NCBI GenBank assembly: GCA_003451585.1
Contig: DMEU01000013.1
Location: 8,169-67,125 of the forward strand
Length of the DNA stretch: 58,957 bases
DNA from: Candidatus Omnitrophota bacterium
Lineage (GTDB): Bacteria; Omnitrophota; Gorgyraeia; Velamenicoccales; Velamenicoccaceae
Direction: 5' to 3'
A program made the position numbers and the translations under genes. Below the pieces are notes generated by a model. The model worked only from the letters and a program-made list of their open reading frames with translations, made no database searches and had not been told where the DNA came from. How positions within the stretch are numbered: position 1 is the stretch's first letter; every line of letters starts with the position of its first letter. Positions 39,861 through 49,852 of this stretch are shown here, piece after piece.

Positions 39861-42053
39861 ATGACGCTCCATCACTATAGGAAAAGATTTCTTTTATCTT
39901 TCAAGATCGCCGCGACCTGTGTATTTGTTTTAGGCGTAATCTCGAGCTTCTTCTTTTTGCCGTATTACACCTCCGAGAAAAACCTGGCCTGGTGTTTTGT
40001 ATGGGAGACAAAAAGGGATATAGTCCCCGTAGTCGCCGGGCTTCAGTTCGGCTCAGGGCTGGTCCTGGTATTTTTCTTTGTTTATCTCTTGCGGCTACAG
40101 AGGGTCTTGCGTCACGAGAAAGAGGAATTGGCCGCGGCTATCACTAACCTTGAAGTCGGTTTTTATAAGGAGTCGCTGGGGGACAAGGCCGGTTTCATCG
40201 AGACCAACGAAGGCCTTTTAAAGATCCTGGATTATTCCGAAGAGGAGCTATTCAAGTTAAAACCCTCCGATATTTTTTCCTCCCTTGAAGAATACGCGAA
40301 ATTTAAAGAGCTCCTTTTGACGCGCGGGTCGCTCATAAAGGAAGTTCGTTTCAGGAAGAAGGCCGGCCAGGAGATATGGGTCGTTATGTCTTCTAAGGCA
40401 ATAAAGAATGACCGTTCCGGCGCGCAATTTTTCGAACATCTTGTAATGGATGTAAGCGAGCGCAAGTGGATGGAGGAAGAGGTCTGCTCCGCTTATTTGA
40501 GGTTTGAATCCGTCATCCAGAATACGCCTAATATCGCGATACAGGGTTATGCTTTGGATGGAAAGATCATGGAGTGGAATCATGCCTCAGAGCTTCTTTA
40601 CGGCTACACAAAGCATGAGGCGATAGGCAGGAAGAACCTCGACATGATCTTAAGCGAGGGCGACAGGATTGAATTCGAAGAGGCTTTTGAGAAGATGAAG
40701 AAGACGGGCCGGCCTACAGCACCGCGGGAGTGGAAAGTGCGCAATAAGGGCGGCCGGGAGTTCACTGTTTATTCTTCGATGTTCCCCATTCTGCATAACG
40801 GGCAGGTAATCGAGATATATTGCATGGATGTGGATATCTCGGACCGCGTTGAGTCGGAAAGGCGGTTGAACGAGATAAAGGACAAGCTGGAAAGCCTGGC
40901 CTTAAAGGACGCGCTGACAGAGATATATAACTTCCGTTATTTTCGCGAGCGCCTGGCCGCGGAATTTGAGCGCGCCAAGAGGACCCTTTCGCCCATATCT
41001 ATTATGATGATAGATATAGATTATTTTAAATCGATCAATGACGCGCACGGGCACCAGTTCGGAGACAAGATCTTAAAACAGGTCGCGCGGTTTTTAAAGC
41101 TAGAGCTCAGGGCTAACGATGTCGTGGCGCGCTGGGGCGGAGAGGAGTTCGCCATAATCCTACCCGACACGAACCGCGCCGACGCCCTTGGCGTAGGCAA
41201 TAAGATCCTTGACCTTTTTCATACGCGGGCCTTCGGCGACGGCAGCAATCTCATAAAGCTGAAGTGCAGCATAGGGGTGGTCAGTTACCCCGAAGATCCG
41301 CTCTTTTCCGTAGAAGAGCTAATAGACGGCGGAGAAGAGGGTATATACCGCGTAAAGGAAAGAGGCGGCGACGGCGTCGCGCTTTACGGCCATGACATCG
41401 GGGAGAACGTGCTCGATAAGTATTCCGTGGAAGACCGCAAGCGTTTTGTCGACGCGGTCAAGCAGAAATTATCATTTTATGCTGTGCGCAGCGAACGCAG
41501 CATTTTAGAGGCCATATATTCACTGGCTAAAAGCATTGAATTGAGGGACCGGCGGACACGCGAACATTGCGATCGTATGGTCGAATATGCCGAAAAGACG
41601 GCCAGGCACGTGGGCATGAACGATCAGGAAATAGACAATGTGCGCCGGGCCGCGATGCTCCATGATATAGGCAAGATCGGCATAACCGATGCCATACTTT
41701 TAAAACCGGGCAGGCTGACCCCGGAAGAGTATGAGGCCGTCAAGAAGCACCCTGTTATCGGAGCAGATATCATTTCGGTTGCCGGGTTTTTGAAAGATAT
41801 AGTGCCGTTGATATTGTGCCACCATGAACGCTGGGACGGCACAGGATACCCCAGGGGTTTAAGAGGCGACGAGATCCCGCTGGGCGCGCGTATCCTGGCT
41901 GTTGTCGACGTCTATGAAGCAGTGACCTCAGACAGACCTTACCATAAGGCCATCTCAAGACAGGATGCCGTGAAAATTTTGAAAGACGGGTCCGGCACCC
42001 AGTTTGATGCGCACATCGTCGAAGTCTTCCTCGAAGTCCTCGGAGAGAAATAA
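39861..42053 (+). CDS. PAS-PAS-GGDEF-HD-GYP c-di-GMP turnover protein
   Basis: 730 residues. Two membrane helices (about 12-34 and 57-80), two PAS domains (about 95-200 and 215-335), a GGDEF domain with GGEEF (426-430) and the inhibitory RxxD site (Arg417-Asp420), and an HD-GYP phosphodiesterase with His601/Asp602 and HHERWDGTGYP (654-664). All key residues for both synthesis and breakdown of c-di-GMP look intact, so the protein is either bifunctional or switched by its PAS sensors. It follows the TtcA-like gene by five bases and precedes the large glucan enzyme by two. Confidence 0.95.
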   Translation: MTLHHYRKRFLLSFKIAATCVFVLGVISSFFFLPYYTSEKNLAWCFVWETKRDIVPVVAGLQFGSGLVLVFFFVYLLRLQRVLRHEKEELAAAITNLEVGFYKESLGDKAGFIETNEGLLKILDYSEEELFKLKPSDIFSSLEEYAKFKELLLTRGSLIKEVRFRKKAGQEIWVVMSSKAIKNDRSGAQFFEHLVMDVSERKWMEEEVCSAYLRFESVIQNTPNIAIQGYALDGKIMEWNHASELLYGYTKHEAIGRKNLDMILSEGDRIEFEEAFEKMKKTGRPTAPREWKVRNKGGREFTVYSSMFPILHNGQVIEIYCMDVDISDRVESERRLNEIKDKLESLALKDALTEIYNFRYFRERLAAEFERAKRTLSPISIMMIDIDYFKSINDAHGHQFGDKILKQVARFLKLELRANDVVARWGGEEFAIILPDTNRADALGVGNKILDLFHTRAFGDGSNLIKLKCSIGVVSYPEDPLFSVEELIDGGEEGIYRVKERGGDGVALYGHDIGENVLDKYSVEDRKRFVDAVKQKLSFYAVRSERSILEAIYSLAKSIELRDRRTREHCDRMVEYAEKTARHVGMNDQEIDNVRRAAMLHDIGKIGITDAILLKPGRLTPEEYEAVKKHPVIGADIISVAGFLKDIVPLILCHHERWDGTGYPRGLRGDEIPLGARILAVVDVYEAVTSDRPYHKAISRQDAVKILKDGSGTQFDAHIVEVFLEVLGEK

Positions 42054-42055
42054 TC

Positions 42056-45000
42056 ATGCCGCCTAAATACCGGTTGCAAAATTCAGGAGAGTTCGTAATA
42101 GATAATTATAATCTGGCAAAACCCTGGGCCAGCTTTTTCCCTGGTATCGCAGGCCTTTACGGCATACCTTTGTGGGCCTTTTACGTTAATCGCGGCCAGT
42201 GCATAGCGAGCATGGGTATTCGTTCCAAGGATGATGCGATCATGGAATTTTTGCCGGCGAACAAGGCTTACCAGCTGGCCCCTTCCCAGGGCTTTCGTAC
42301 GTTCATCAAGATAAAGAATAAGTTGGGCAATGTCTTTTATGAGCCTTTCAGCCCATCCGGCAGCGTCTTGGACAAGAAGATCAACAGCAGCATGTCCATA
42401 CGGCCATATGACCTGACGATAGAAGAGTCAAATCCGGGCCTGGGCCTTAAAGTCAGCGTCAATTATTTTCCCATTGTAAATGAGCCTTTCGCAGGGCTTG
42501 TGCGCGAACTGACGATAGAGAATACCTCGAAAAATACACAAAGTTTTGAATTATTGGACGGCGCCAGCGTGATAGTGCCTTGCGGCGTAAATAACTGGTT
42601 CTTAAAAGAGATGAGCCGCACGATAGAGGCCTGGATGGGCGTCACAGGCATAGAAAGCGGTATTCCGCTTTTTAAATTATCCACGGACCCGCGAGATACC
42701 GCGCAGGTCGCTTTTGTGAAAGGCGCAAACTTTTACACCAGTTTCAAAGACGGTATGGCCAGCGGGACATCCAAGATCGTAGTCGACCCGGCGGCTGTTT
42801 TCGGAGAGGTCTCAGACCTTAGTTATCCAGCCGTATTCGCCCAGGCAAAAAATTATGTTTATCCTGATAGGCAGGTAGCGAAGAATAAGACACCATGCGC
42901 GTTCACGTATTTAAAGACCGCCCTGAACAAGGGGAAGGGATTTAAACTTTATTCTCTCATCGGGCATTTATCCGATGCCGGCACCGTCAAGAAATTCGGG
43001 ATCCACCGCCTGGATGCGAAGTTTGTGGCAAAGAAGAAAAAAGAGAACCAGGTCTTGATCGACAGCATTATGGACAGGATCTTTACATCAAGCGCCTCTA
43101 AGGAGTTTGACCTTTATGCGCGGCAGACTTATCTGGATAATGTGCTGCGCGGAGGCCTGCCGCACGCCATATCGGAAGATGGTTCTGAGACGAGTCTGTA
43201 TGTCTTTTCGCGTAAGCACGGGGACCTGGAACGTGATTACAACCGTTTTTTTGTTTCGGCTACATATTTTTCTGAAGGTGAAGGCAACTATCGCGACGTG
43301 AACCAGAACAGGCGTTCTGACCTTTTTTTCAATCCCGCCATAGCGGACAAGAATATCCGGGATTTTATCGATCTAATACAATTAGACGGCTATAACCCGC
43401 TTATTTTTAAAGGGGAGCGTTTTGTCATAGCAGAAGAAGATCTCAGGAAGAGCGGGATAGGCGGGTTCTTTCATGAGAAGGATGCCAAAAAGCTTGCGCA
43501 CATCCTGGCCAAGCCGTTCACAATAGGTGAGATATTAAGTTATATCGGGGAAAATAAGATCCATCTTTCCATAACGCTAGATACCTTGGTCAAGAAGCTC
43601 TTGACCGCAGCCAAGGGCAGCGCAGAGGCGTCTTTCGGCGAGGGCTATTGGTCGGACCACTGGACTTACAATACGGACCTTCTGGATACTTTTTTAAGCA
43701 TCTATCCTGACAGGTTCAAGTGCCTTCTTTTAGAGAAGAAGGAATTTACCTTTTATGATACGCATGTTTATGTGAAACCGAGGCATGAGCGTTATTGCGT
43801 CCAACACGGAGAGGTCCGCCAGTATCACGCTATAGGTACGGATGAAGGCAAGAGCGCTCTTTTCCAAAAAAGGCATGAGCATAAACATATGGTCCGCGCG
43901 CGCTTCGGCGACGGCGATATATTCGTGACGACGCTTTTGGATAAACTGCTTTGCCTCATCGCCAATAAATTGGCGACCCTGGATCCGTATGGCGCCGGCA
44001 TCGAGATGGAAGCGGATAAGCCGAACTGGTACGATGCTTTAAACGGCCTGCCCGGGTTATTCGGCTCATCCATATCCGAGACATTCGAACTTAAGCGCCT
44101 GATCGAGTTCTTAAAATGCGTTTTTGATGGATTAAATATCCCTGAGTCTTTCGAGGTCTCGGTGACCGGGGAGGTATTTGTCTTTATCAAGGAGCTTGAG
44201 ACCTTGTTAAAAAGCGATATGGATGCTTTTGAATATTGGGACCTTTCTAATGTGGCAAAAGAGTCTTACCGTACCAAGGTCAGGCGCGGAGTTTCAGGTG
44301 ATTTCAGGCAGATGGATATCGGCGGCGTGAGGGCATTTTTTGATCTGGCGCTAAAGAAACTTGAAAAAGGCATAGCGCAAAGCTATGAACCCAAAAGCGG
44401 CTTCTACCGCACATATTTCTCTTACCGCGTCAGCCGTTACGATACTCTAGCAGACGGTGTCGGCCGGAATGTCATTACGCCTAAGGAGTTTCAGCAACAC
44501 AGACTCGCATTGTTCCTGGAGGGTTTTGTGCACGCCTTGAGGTGTGAAAAGCACAGGGCTAAAGATATTTATCGCGCTGTCAAGAAGAGCCCTTTGTGGG
44601 ACAAAGAGCTTAAGATGTATAAGGTCAATGCATCGCTTTCAGAAGAGAGTTTTGAAATAGGCCGCACCAAGGCATTTACTCCGGGATGGCTTGAAAATGA
44701 ATCTATATGGCTTCATATGGAGTATAAATATTTGTTGGAATTGCTCAAGAACGGGCTATATAAGGAGTTCTACACCGATCTGTCCACCATGTTCGTCCCT
44801 TTCCAGGATGCCTCCAGGTATGGCCGCAGCATATTGGAGAATTCTTCCTTTATCGCGTCAAGCGCCCATCCCGATGCCGCTCTTTACGGCCGTGGCTTTG
44901 TGGCTCGCCTGAGCGGTTCGACCGCGGAATTTATCCACATGTGGCGATTGATGAATATAGGGGACAGGCCCTTTTTCTTAGATGAACATTCAAAGCTGGC

Positions 45001-45328
45001 CTTACGGTTCGCTCCGGCGCTGCCGGCGTCGTTCTTTACGGTTAAGGCCTGCAAAAAAAGATATGTTTCTCCTTCAGGCGAAGAAAAAGAGATAGAGCTT
45101 GAGGCCGGCACCTACGCGTTCCTCTTTTTAGGCAAGACGATCGTGATATATAAAAATCCGAAGAACAAAGATACGTTTGGCAGGCTGGGCCTGGCCCCAA
45201 AACACATACGCCTTTTTGGCCCTGATGGGCTCATCACCGAGATAAAAGGGGATGGTGTAATGCGTTCTCCTTATGCCGAAATGGTCAGGTCAGGTGTGGC
45301 CAACAGGATTGAGATTACTCTTGGTTAA
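42056..45328 (+). CDS. Large GH94/GH161-like carbohydrate phosphorylase
   Basis: 1090 residues, without a signal peptide. The N-terminal part (GIAGLYGIPLWAFYVNRGQCIASMG) resembles the long cellobiose-phosphorylase-like and beta-1,3-glucan phosphorylase proteins of about 1100 residues. The candidate general acid is Asp660 in NWYDALNGLPG, the counterpart of the DWND motif of GH94-type phosphorylases. Such enzymes convert beta-glucans plus phosphate into glucose 1-phosphate reversibly. The exact family (GH94 or GH161) and substrate are not provable by eye. It sits at the end of the long operon just after the c-di-GMP enzyme. Confidence 0.7.
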   Translation: MPPKYRLQNSGEFVIDNYNLAKPWASFFPGIAGLYGIPLWAFYVNRGQCIASMGIRSKDDAIMEFLPANKAYQLAPSQGFRTFIKIKNKLGNVFYEPFSPSGSVLDKKINSSMSIRPYDLTIEESNPGLGLKVSVNYFPIVNEPFAGLVRELTIENTSKNTQSFELLDGASVIVPCGVNNWFLKEMSRTIEAWMGVTGIESGIPLFKLSTDPRDTAQVAFVKGANFYTSFKDGMASGTSKIVVDPAAVFGEVSDLSYPAVFAQAKNYVYPDRQVAKNKTPCAFTYLKTALNKGKGFKLYSLIGHLSDAGTVKKFGIHRLDAKFVAKKKKENQVLIDSIMDRIFTSSASKEFDLYARQTYLDNVLRGGLPHAISEDGSETSLYVFSRKHGDLERDYNRFFVSATYFSEGEGNYRDVNQNRRSDLFFNPAIADKNIRDFIDLIQLDGYNPLIFKGERFVIAEEDLRKSGIGGFFHEKDAKKLAHILAKPFTIGEILSYIGENKIHLSITLDTLVKKLLTAAKGSAEASFGEGYWSDHWTYNTDLLDTFLSIYPDRFKCLLLEKKEFTFYDTHVYVKPRHERYCVQHGEVRQYHAIGTDEGKSALFQKRHEHKHMVRARFGDGDIFVTTLLDKLLCLIANKLATLDPYGAGIEMEADKPNWYDALNGLPGLFGSSISETFELKRLIEFLKCVFDGLNIPESFEVSVTGEVFVFIKELETLLKSDMDAFEYWDLSNVAKESYRTKVRRGVSGDFRQMDIGGVRAFFDLALKKLEKGIAQSYEPKSGFYRTYFSYRVSRYDTLADGVGRNVITPKEFQQHRLALFLEGFVHALRCEKHRAKDIYRAVKKSPLWDKELKMYKVNASLSEESFEIGRTKAFTPGWLENESIWLHMEYKYLLELLKNGLYKEFYTDLSTMFVPFQDASRYGRSILENSSFIASSAHPDAALYGRGFVARLSGSTAEFIHMWRLMNIGDRPFFLDEHSKLALRFAPALPASFFTVKACKKRYVSPSGEEKEIELEAGTYAFLFLGKTIVIYKNPKNKDTFGRLGLAPKHIRLFGPDGLITEIKGDGVMRSPYAEMVRSGVANRIEITLG

Positions 45329-45349
45329 CCGGCCAATTCGTTATATAAT
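45321..45349 (+). promoter_or_regulatory. Putative promoter of the TPR lipoprotein
   Basis: TTGGTT (45321-45326), 17-base spacer, TATAAT (45344-45349). It overlaps the end of the preceding gene. The ATG at 45357 follows the -10 box by seven bases, so the mRNA would be leaderless or nearly so. Confidence 0.6.
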
Positions 45350-45356
45350 ATGTAAG

Positions 45357-45914
45357 ATGAATAAGATATATAAATTTTATCCGTTATTTTACCTCTGCCT
45401 GGTATTATGCATGGCAGGTTGCGCTTCATTGAGCAGCTCCGGAGAACAGTACAGGGATGGCCTGCAGGATATCAAGGAAGGGCGTATTTATTTCGCGGTC
45501 CTGAATTTAAAGTCTGTTATAAAAGAGGACCCGAAGTCGCCGTACGCTCCGCAGTCTGCCTTTGCCGTAGGCGAATACTACTTCGACAATTCCGACTATT
45601 TCAATTCTCTTAAAATACTTTCGGACTATATCCACGCCCACCCAAAGGATAAGGGGGCTGTATTCGCCAAACTCATAATATATAAGATCCTCACAGACGT
45701 CGATAAAGAAGAGGTCCTGGGGGTAAAGGAAGACGCCCTTGTCAAAGAGATCAGGAAGGAGCTTTTTTCCCAGCCGCTTTTTCTGATCTTCTATGACAAA
45801 AAGGCCCCGCGTTCTTATAAGTCATTATTTAATCACTCCTACCTTGTCTATGACTATGTAGATAAGATCAAAGTCTTCCGCGATGATAAAATCTTTATTG
45901 AACTCTCACCGTAA
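45357..45914 (+). CDS. BamD-like TPR outer-membrane lipoprotein
   Basis: 185 residues. Signal peptide with lipobox MAGC (Cys22). TPR-like helices follow (EQYRDGLQDIKEGRIYFAVLNLKSVIKEDPKSPYAPQSAFAVGEYYFDNSDYFNSL), with the spacing found in BamD or ComL proteins, but the protein is shorter than BamD (about 245 residues), so I do not assign it to the Bam complex. ATG 45357 is chosen because it starts the signal peptide; longer in-frame starts upstream lie in the previous gene. The next gene starts 32 bases inside it. Confidence 0.7.
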   Translation: MNKIYKFYPLFYLCLVLCMAGCASLSSSGEQYRDGLQDIKEGRIYFAVLNLKSVIKEDPKSPYAPQSAFAVGEYYFDNSDYFNSLKILSDYIHAHPKDKGAVFAKLIIYKILTDVDKEEVLGVKEDALVKEIRKELFSQPLFLIFYDKKAPRSYKSLFNHSYLVYDYVDKIKVFRDDKIFIELSP

Positions 45915-47955
45915 AAAGATCCGCCCCCTGCTTTATGCACTCGTTGTCTTCTGCGTTTTTCTGGCGCTTGCTAATATCTCTTTGTCCGCATTGCTTAATA
46001 ACGCGTTAAAGCAAGTCAGCAGGCTTACGCAAGAATCTGTCCCGGGCTTGAGCCTCAATGTCCGTTTCGCTTATTTCAATCTTTTACGCGGCGTGACATT
46101 CTACGGTATCGAGTGCCGCAGGGACGGCGAACTTATTATTTCCGGGCGCAAGGCAGATATAGGGTTCGATGTCCTGTCGCTCAAAGACCGTAAGGTCCGC
46201 ATTAAGAACATACGCTTTGACCGGACGCGGGTGAATGCCGCCAGGGTCTCGGATCTGTCGGTCCTATTGGATAAGGCGCTCTGGAAGATGGATATGCCGG
46301 TTGAGTTTTTTGAGACGACATATTTTACGGGATCGGATGTCAGCTTAAGCGATACCGTCTTGGCCGATGTTAAGGGCTATGTTTCCTGGATTAAGGGGAA
46401 CACGTTCATATCCAGGGGAGACCTTACGCTTAAAAAGATCAGTGTCCCTGCCTTCCCTGACGCCGATATCTTCCGTGGAAGCCCGTTTTACAAGCCGTTC
46501 GATTATGTATTCGAATCAAGGTTGGATGACGGGGATTTTAGTATCTCGCGTTTTGAGATAAGTAACCCGATCTTGAAGTTTACGGGAAGCGGCCGCATAC
46601 GCGAAGCCTTGATAAGGCCGGAGGTAGCTTTAAACGTGGATTTTTTAAATATTGTTTTTGATAATTTTCCCATGTTGAACCAGGAGAACGTGCGGACCCG
46701 CGGGGTGCTGGACGCCAGATTGAAAGTTTCAGGGCCGGTAGAAGGCCTGAAGGCTGTCTTAGATATCAAGATAGCCAACGCCGAAGCGAATTTTTTTGAC
46801 ACGCTTTTATTGACCAAGATAAACGGTTCCGCGCAGGTGACAGGCGATCTAATAACAGGAAAAGATTTTTCGCTCTTTATTAACGCCATGCCTTTTGCCG
46901 CGGATTTTACGATCGTCCCTGCCGACTATCCCCATATCCTTTTAAAGATCTCTTCTTTAAACCAGGTAGCCAAGTTGCCGGCCTTTGTCTTAGAGATCGA
47001 CGCGGATAGTTTAGAAAAGGAGCTTTTTGGCAAGGCCAGGACGATGATAAGGTATCTTTCGAGTGAGTCGGTCAATACCCTTGATTTCGAATTACAGGAT
47101 TTTCGCCTCGGGTATAGAGACGGGCTTTATGTGAATGTAGAAAATCTGAATGCCGGGCTTACCGTAGAGCCTATCGCGCCTTCTAAAAAGGAAAAGATAA
47201 AAAGCAGTATCATTAGCTTGAAGCACCCTTTTTGTGTCTTAAGGCGCGACGAAGAAGGTTTCAGCCTTGGGAATATCAGGGGCAAGTGTTATGGGGGAGG
47301 GGTGGAAGGCCAGATAAATTTTACCACTCGCAATGATAAACCCGGTATCACCGGCGAAGCGCACCTGCGGGAAGTCGACCTCGGTGATTTTTTTGAAAGC
47401 TACCAGGGCCAATCTTACGCGCTGCTTGGTAAACTCGACGGTGATCTTAGGTTCGATACGCACTCAGCGGACATGTTCAAAGGGCAGCTCTTTATTACCG
47501 ACGGGGTGATAGAGAAGAACCCGCTTTTAAACGCCGTATCCGACTTTTTAGGCGTGCCTTCGCTGAAAAAAGTTAGTTTTGACGAGTTGTCTATCTTTTT
47601 TTCAGGCGGCAGAGGGGAATACAGCTCACAGGTAAAGCTTGACTCGCCGCTTGTAAAAGGCAGCTTAGACGGCAAGATATCCGCCTATGACAAAATGGAC
47701 GGCTATCTTCAGATAAGCCTTGCCACCCAGCTTATGAATGAATCTAAGCAATTCAAAAAGATACTGACTTATATCAGGCATGACGAGCCGTTCGTTGTCT
47801 TCCCGTTTAAGATATCGGCTTATATCAATAGCCCGCGTGTCCTATGGCTTAAAAATGAATTTAAAGACAAACTTTCCAATCTACTGCCTGAGCGCAACAA
47901 GCGTTTTTTGCAAGGGCAGGTCAACTCGATGGTTGAGAAGATGGAGGTCGAATGA
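45883..47955 (+). CDS. AsmA/TamB-like inner-membrane-anchored periplasmic protein
   Basis: 690 residues. Basic cytoplasmic start, one membrane helix (about 13-35), then a long beta-rich extracytoplasmic region with repeating patterns of the AsmA/TamB superfamily (SLKDRKVRIKNIRFDRTRV, EGLKAVLDIKIANAEANFF, LGKLDGDLRF, INSPRVLW). Relatives form beta-taco lipid-transfer bridges between inner and outer membrane. Fits a diderm envelope. ATG 45883 lies inside the preceding lipoprotein gene, and the stop overlaps the mog-like gene by four bases. Confidence 0.75.
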   Translation: MIKSLLNSHRKKIRPLLYALVVFCVFLALANISLSALLNNALKQVSRLTQESVPGLSLNVRFAYFNLLRGVTFYGIECRRDGELIISGRKADIGFDVLSLKDRKVRIKNIRFDRTRVNAARVSDLSVLLDKALWKMDMPVEFFETTYFTGSDVSLSDTVLADVKGYVSWIKGNTFISRGDLTLKKISVPAFPDADIFRGSPFYKPFDYVFESRLDDGDFSISRFEISNPILKFTGSGRIREALIRPEVALNVDFLNIVFDNFPMLNQENVRTRGVLDARLKVSGPVEGLKAVLDIKIANAEANFFDTLLLTKINGSAQVTGDLITGKDFSLFINAMPFAADFTIVPADYPHILLKISSLNQVAKLPAFVLEIDADSLEKELFGKARTMIRYLSSESVNTLDFELQDFRLGYRDGLYVNVENLNAGLTVEPIAPSKKEKIKSSIISLKHPFCVLRRDEEGFSLGNIRGKCYGGGVEGQINFTTRNDKPGITGEAHLREVDLGDFFESYQGQSYALLGKLDGDLRFDTHSADMFKGQLFITDGVIEKNPLLNAVSDFLGVPSLKKVSFDELSIFFSGGRGEYSSQVKLDSPLVKGSLDGKISAYDKMDGYLQISLATQLMNESKQFKKILTYIRHDEPFVVFPFKISAYINSPRVLWLKNEFKDKLSNLLPERNKRFLQGQVNSMVEKMEVE

Positions 47956-48458
47956 AGACAGATGCCTTCAAGGGTATAACGGCGGCGGTCCTGACTATCA
48001 GTGATTCTTGCGCTAAAGGCGCGCGGGAGGATATTTCAGGCCAGGCCTTAGAGCGGCTGCTTAAAGACAGGGGCGCCCATGTCTTGAGAAAAGAGATCAT
48101 TCCCGACGACAAGGATGAGATAAAGAAGGCCATAAAATTCATATCAGACAGGTTGCATATCAAGTTGATATTGACGACCGGAGGGACCGGCCTGTCGCCT
48201 AGGGATACCACGCCTGAGGCCACAAGGGAGTTGATCGAAAGAGAAGCCCCGGGTATAGCTGAATTGATAAGGCTGGAAGGCCTGCGAAAGACTAAAATGG
48301 CGTCTTTGTCCAGGGCGGCAGCAGGGACGAGGAAGAACAGCCTGATCATTAATCTGCCAGGTAGCCCCGGAGGTGCGAGGGAGTCTTTCGAGGCCATAGC
48401 CGATATCATTCCCCATGCCTTTGCCATGATGCGGGGCCAGGGGCATGACAGCCCTTAA
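47952..48458 (+). CDS. mog: MoaB/Mog-type molybdopterin adenylyltransferase
   Basis: 168 residues; activates molybdopterin by adenylylation before molybdenum insertion. The family motif TTGGTGLSPRDTTPEAT (about 75-91) and the later NLPGSPGGARESFEAI are clear, as is the N-terminal AAVLTISDSC. Mog and MoaB differ mainly in biochemistry, so the gene name is tentative. It is the first gene of the molybdenum region, separated from the hydroxylase genes by a promoter-bearing gap of 78 bases. Confidence 0.88.
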   Translation: MKTDAFKGITAAVLTISDSCAKGAREDISGQALERLLKDRGAHVLRKEIIPDDKDEIKKAIKFISDRLHIKLILTTGGTGLSPRDTTPEATRELIEREAPGIAELIRLEGLRKTKMASLSRAAAGTRKNSLIINLPGSPGGARESFEAIADIIPHAFAMMRGQGHDSP

Positions 48459-48497
48459 GGAGTGAGCAGGCCTGTCTTTGCCGGAATAGTTGTTGAT

Positions 48498-48525
48498 GTT
48501 CAAAGAGTTATTTTTTTGATATAAT
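48498..48525 (+). promoter_or_regulatory. Putative promoter of the molybdenum hydroxylase genes
   Basis: TATAAT (48520-48525) lies 11 bases before the ATG. The best -35 candidate is TGTTCA (48498-48503) with a 16-base spacer; the box is weak. Confidence 0.4.
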
Positions 48526-48536
48526 CTATCCCTGTT

Positions 48537-49376
48537 ATGCCTATTCTAAAGGATTTTAAATTTCATTCTCCGGGCTCGCTCAATGCCGCCCTGGCTCTAT
48601 TGGAGAAGGCCCGCGCCCCTTTGCTTTTGGCAGGGGGGACATTTGCGCTTAATTACCTCAAGAAGGTCTCAAAATATCCCACGGATGTCATTAGCTTAAA
48701 GAAGATATCCAGCTTGAAAGGGATAAAGGCGCAAGGAAAAGGCCTTTGGGTAGGGGCCATGACCGCCATTTATGAGCTTATCGGCTCAAGGGCTGTCTGT
48801 GATGCGTTCCCGTCGGTTATCGAGGCATCGTCGAAGTTAGGCACAACGCCTATCCGTAATATGGCGACCATCGGAGGCAATATCGCCTCGCGTTTTTATT
48901 GGGTGGATCTGCCGGCTGTGCTTATCTCGCTGGGCGCCAGTGTGACTTTAGCTACAAAGAAGGGTAAAAAGACGGTCGCGCTAGAGAAATTCCTGTCCGT
49001 ACCGCCTGAGAAAAAATATATCCTGACAGGCATCGTGCTGCCTAAAGGGAACAGTCTTTCTTTTTATTTCAGGCATACAAAGACCGCGCAGGAAACCGAT
49101 GTCCCGAGCCTGGGCCTGGCATTTTCTGCGGTAAAAAAAGGCAGGGTGATATCCTGTGCGCGATGCATCGTAAATACAACGTCGTCTTTCCCTGTCGCGT
49201 TAAAAAAAGTCGAAGATGTTTTTAATAATTTTTCTTCCGGTGATATAAGGATGGACATGATAGAAAAGGCGCTGCTTGAAGACGCGCGCGCAACGAAACT
49301 CGACGACCACAGGCTGCATCTTTTGGCTGTGGATTTGGAGAAATTGTTGGGCATCTTAAGACAGAAGTGCGTATGA
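48537..49376 (+). CDS. Molybdenum hydroxylase FAD-binding subunit
   Basis: 279 residues, the FAD subunit (CoxM/XdhB-type) of xanthine-dehydrogenase-family enzymes. The FAD-binding AGGTFALNYLKK (about residues 31-42) and TIGGNIASRF (about 116-125) are the known pyrophosphate- and flavin-contacting segments. No 4Fe-4S insertion such as that of 4-hydroxybenzoyl-CoA reductase is seen. Its stop overlaps the Fe-S subunit start by four bases. Confidence 0.9.
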   Translation: MPILKDFKFHSPGSLNAALALLEKARAPLLLAGGTFALNYLKKVSKYPTDVISLKKISSLKGIKAQGKGLWVGAMTAIYELIGSRAVCDAFPSVIEASSKLGTTPIRNMATIGGNIASRFYWVDLPAVLISLGASVTLATKKGKKTVALEKFLSVPPEKKYILTGIVLPKGNSLSFYFRHTKTAQETDVPSLGLAFSAVKKGRVISCARCIVNTTSSFPVALKKVEDVFNNFSSGDIRMDMIEKALLEDARATKLDDHRLHLLAVDLEKLLGILRQKCV

Positions 49377-49852
49377 AAAAGGTCAATATCGAAATAGACT
49401 CTAAGGTGCAGGAGCTCGAGGTTCGCGACAGCGAATTATTGATAGAAACGCTTCGAGACAGGCTCGGCCTTATGGGCACAAAGTACAGCTGCCTTGAAGG
49501 CGACTGCGGCGTCTGTACCGTGCTTATCGGCGGAAGGAATGTATTGTCGTGCCTTATCCTGTCAGCTGATTGTGACGGCGAAAAGATAACGACTATCGAG
49601 GGGCTGGCAAAGAACGGAGAGCCGCACCAGCTGCAGAAGTCATTTATCGAAAAAGGCGCCATCCAGTGCGGTTTCTGTACACCTGGCATGATACTTGCGG
49701 CGCATAGCCTGCTGGATAAAGACCCTGACCCTGAAGATGAAGAAATAGCCCGGGCCTTAGACGGCAATCTGTGCCGTTGCACAGGCTATGTTAAGATCAT
49801 AGATGCCGTGCGTGACGCATCGCAAAAAATAAATAGAAGCACAAAATCCTAA
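49373..49852 (+). CDS. Molybdenum hydroxylase 2Fe-2S subunit
   Basis: 159 residues with the two 2Fe-2S clusters of the family: plant ferredoxin type Cys40, Cys45, Cys48, Cys60, and the helical type Cys99, Cys102, Cys134, Cys136 (QCGFCTPG and CRCTGY). Carries electrons from the molybdenum centre to FAD. ATG 49373 gives the ATGA overlap; a GTG at 49367 is an alternative. Confidence 0.95.
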   Translation: MKKVNIEIDSKVQELEVRDSELLIETLRDRLGLMGTKYSCLEGDCGVCTVLIGGRNVLSCLILSADCDGEKITTIEGLAKNGEPHQLQKSFIEKGAIQCGFCTPGMILAAHSLLDKDPDPEDEEIARALDGNLCRCTGYVKIIDAVRDASQKINRSTKS

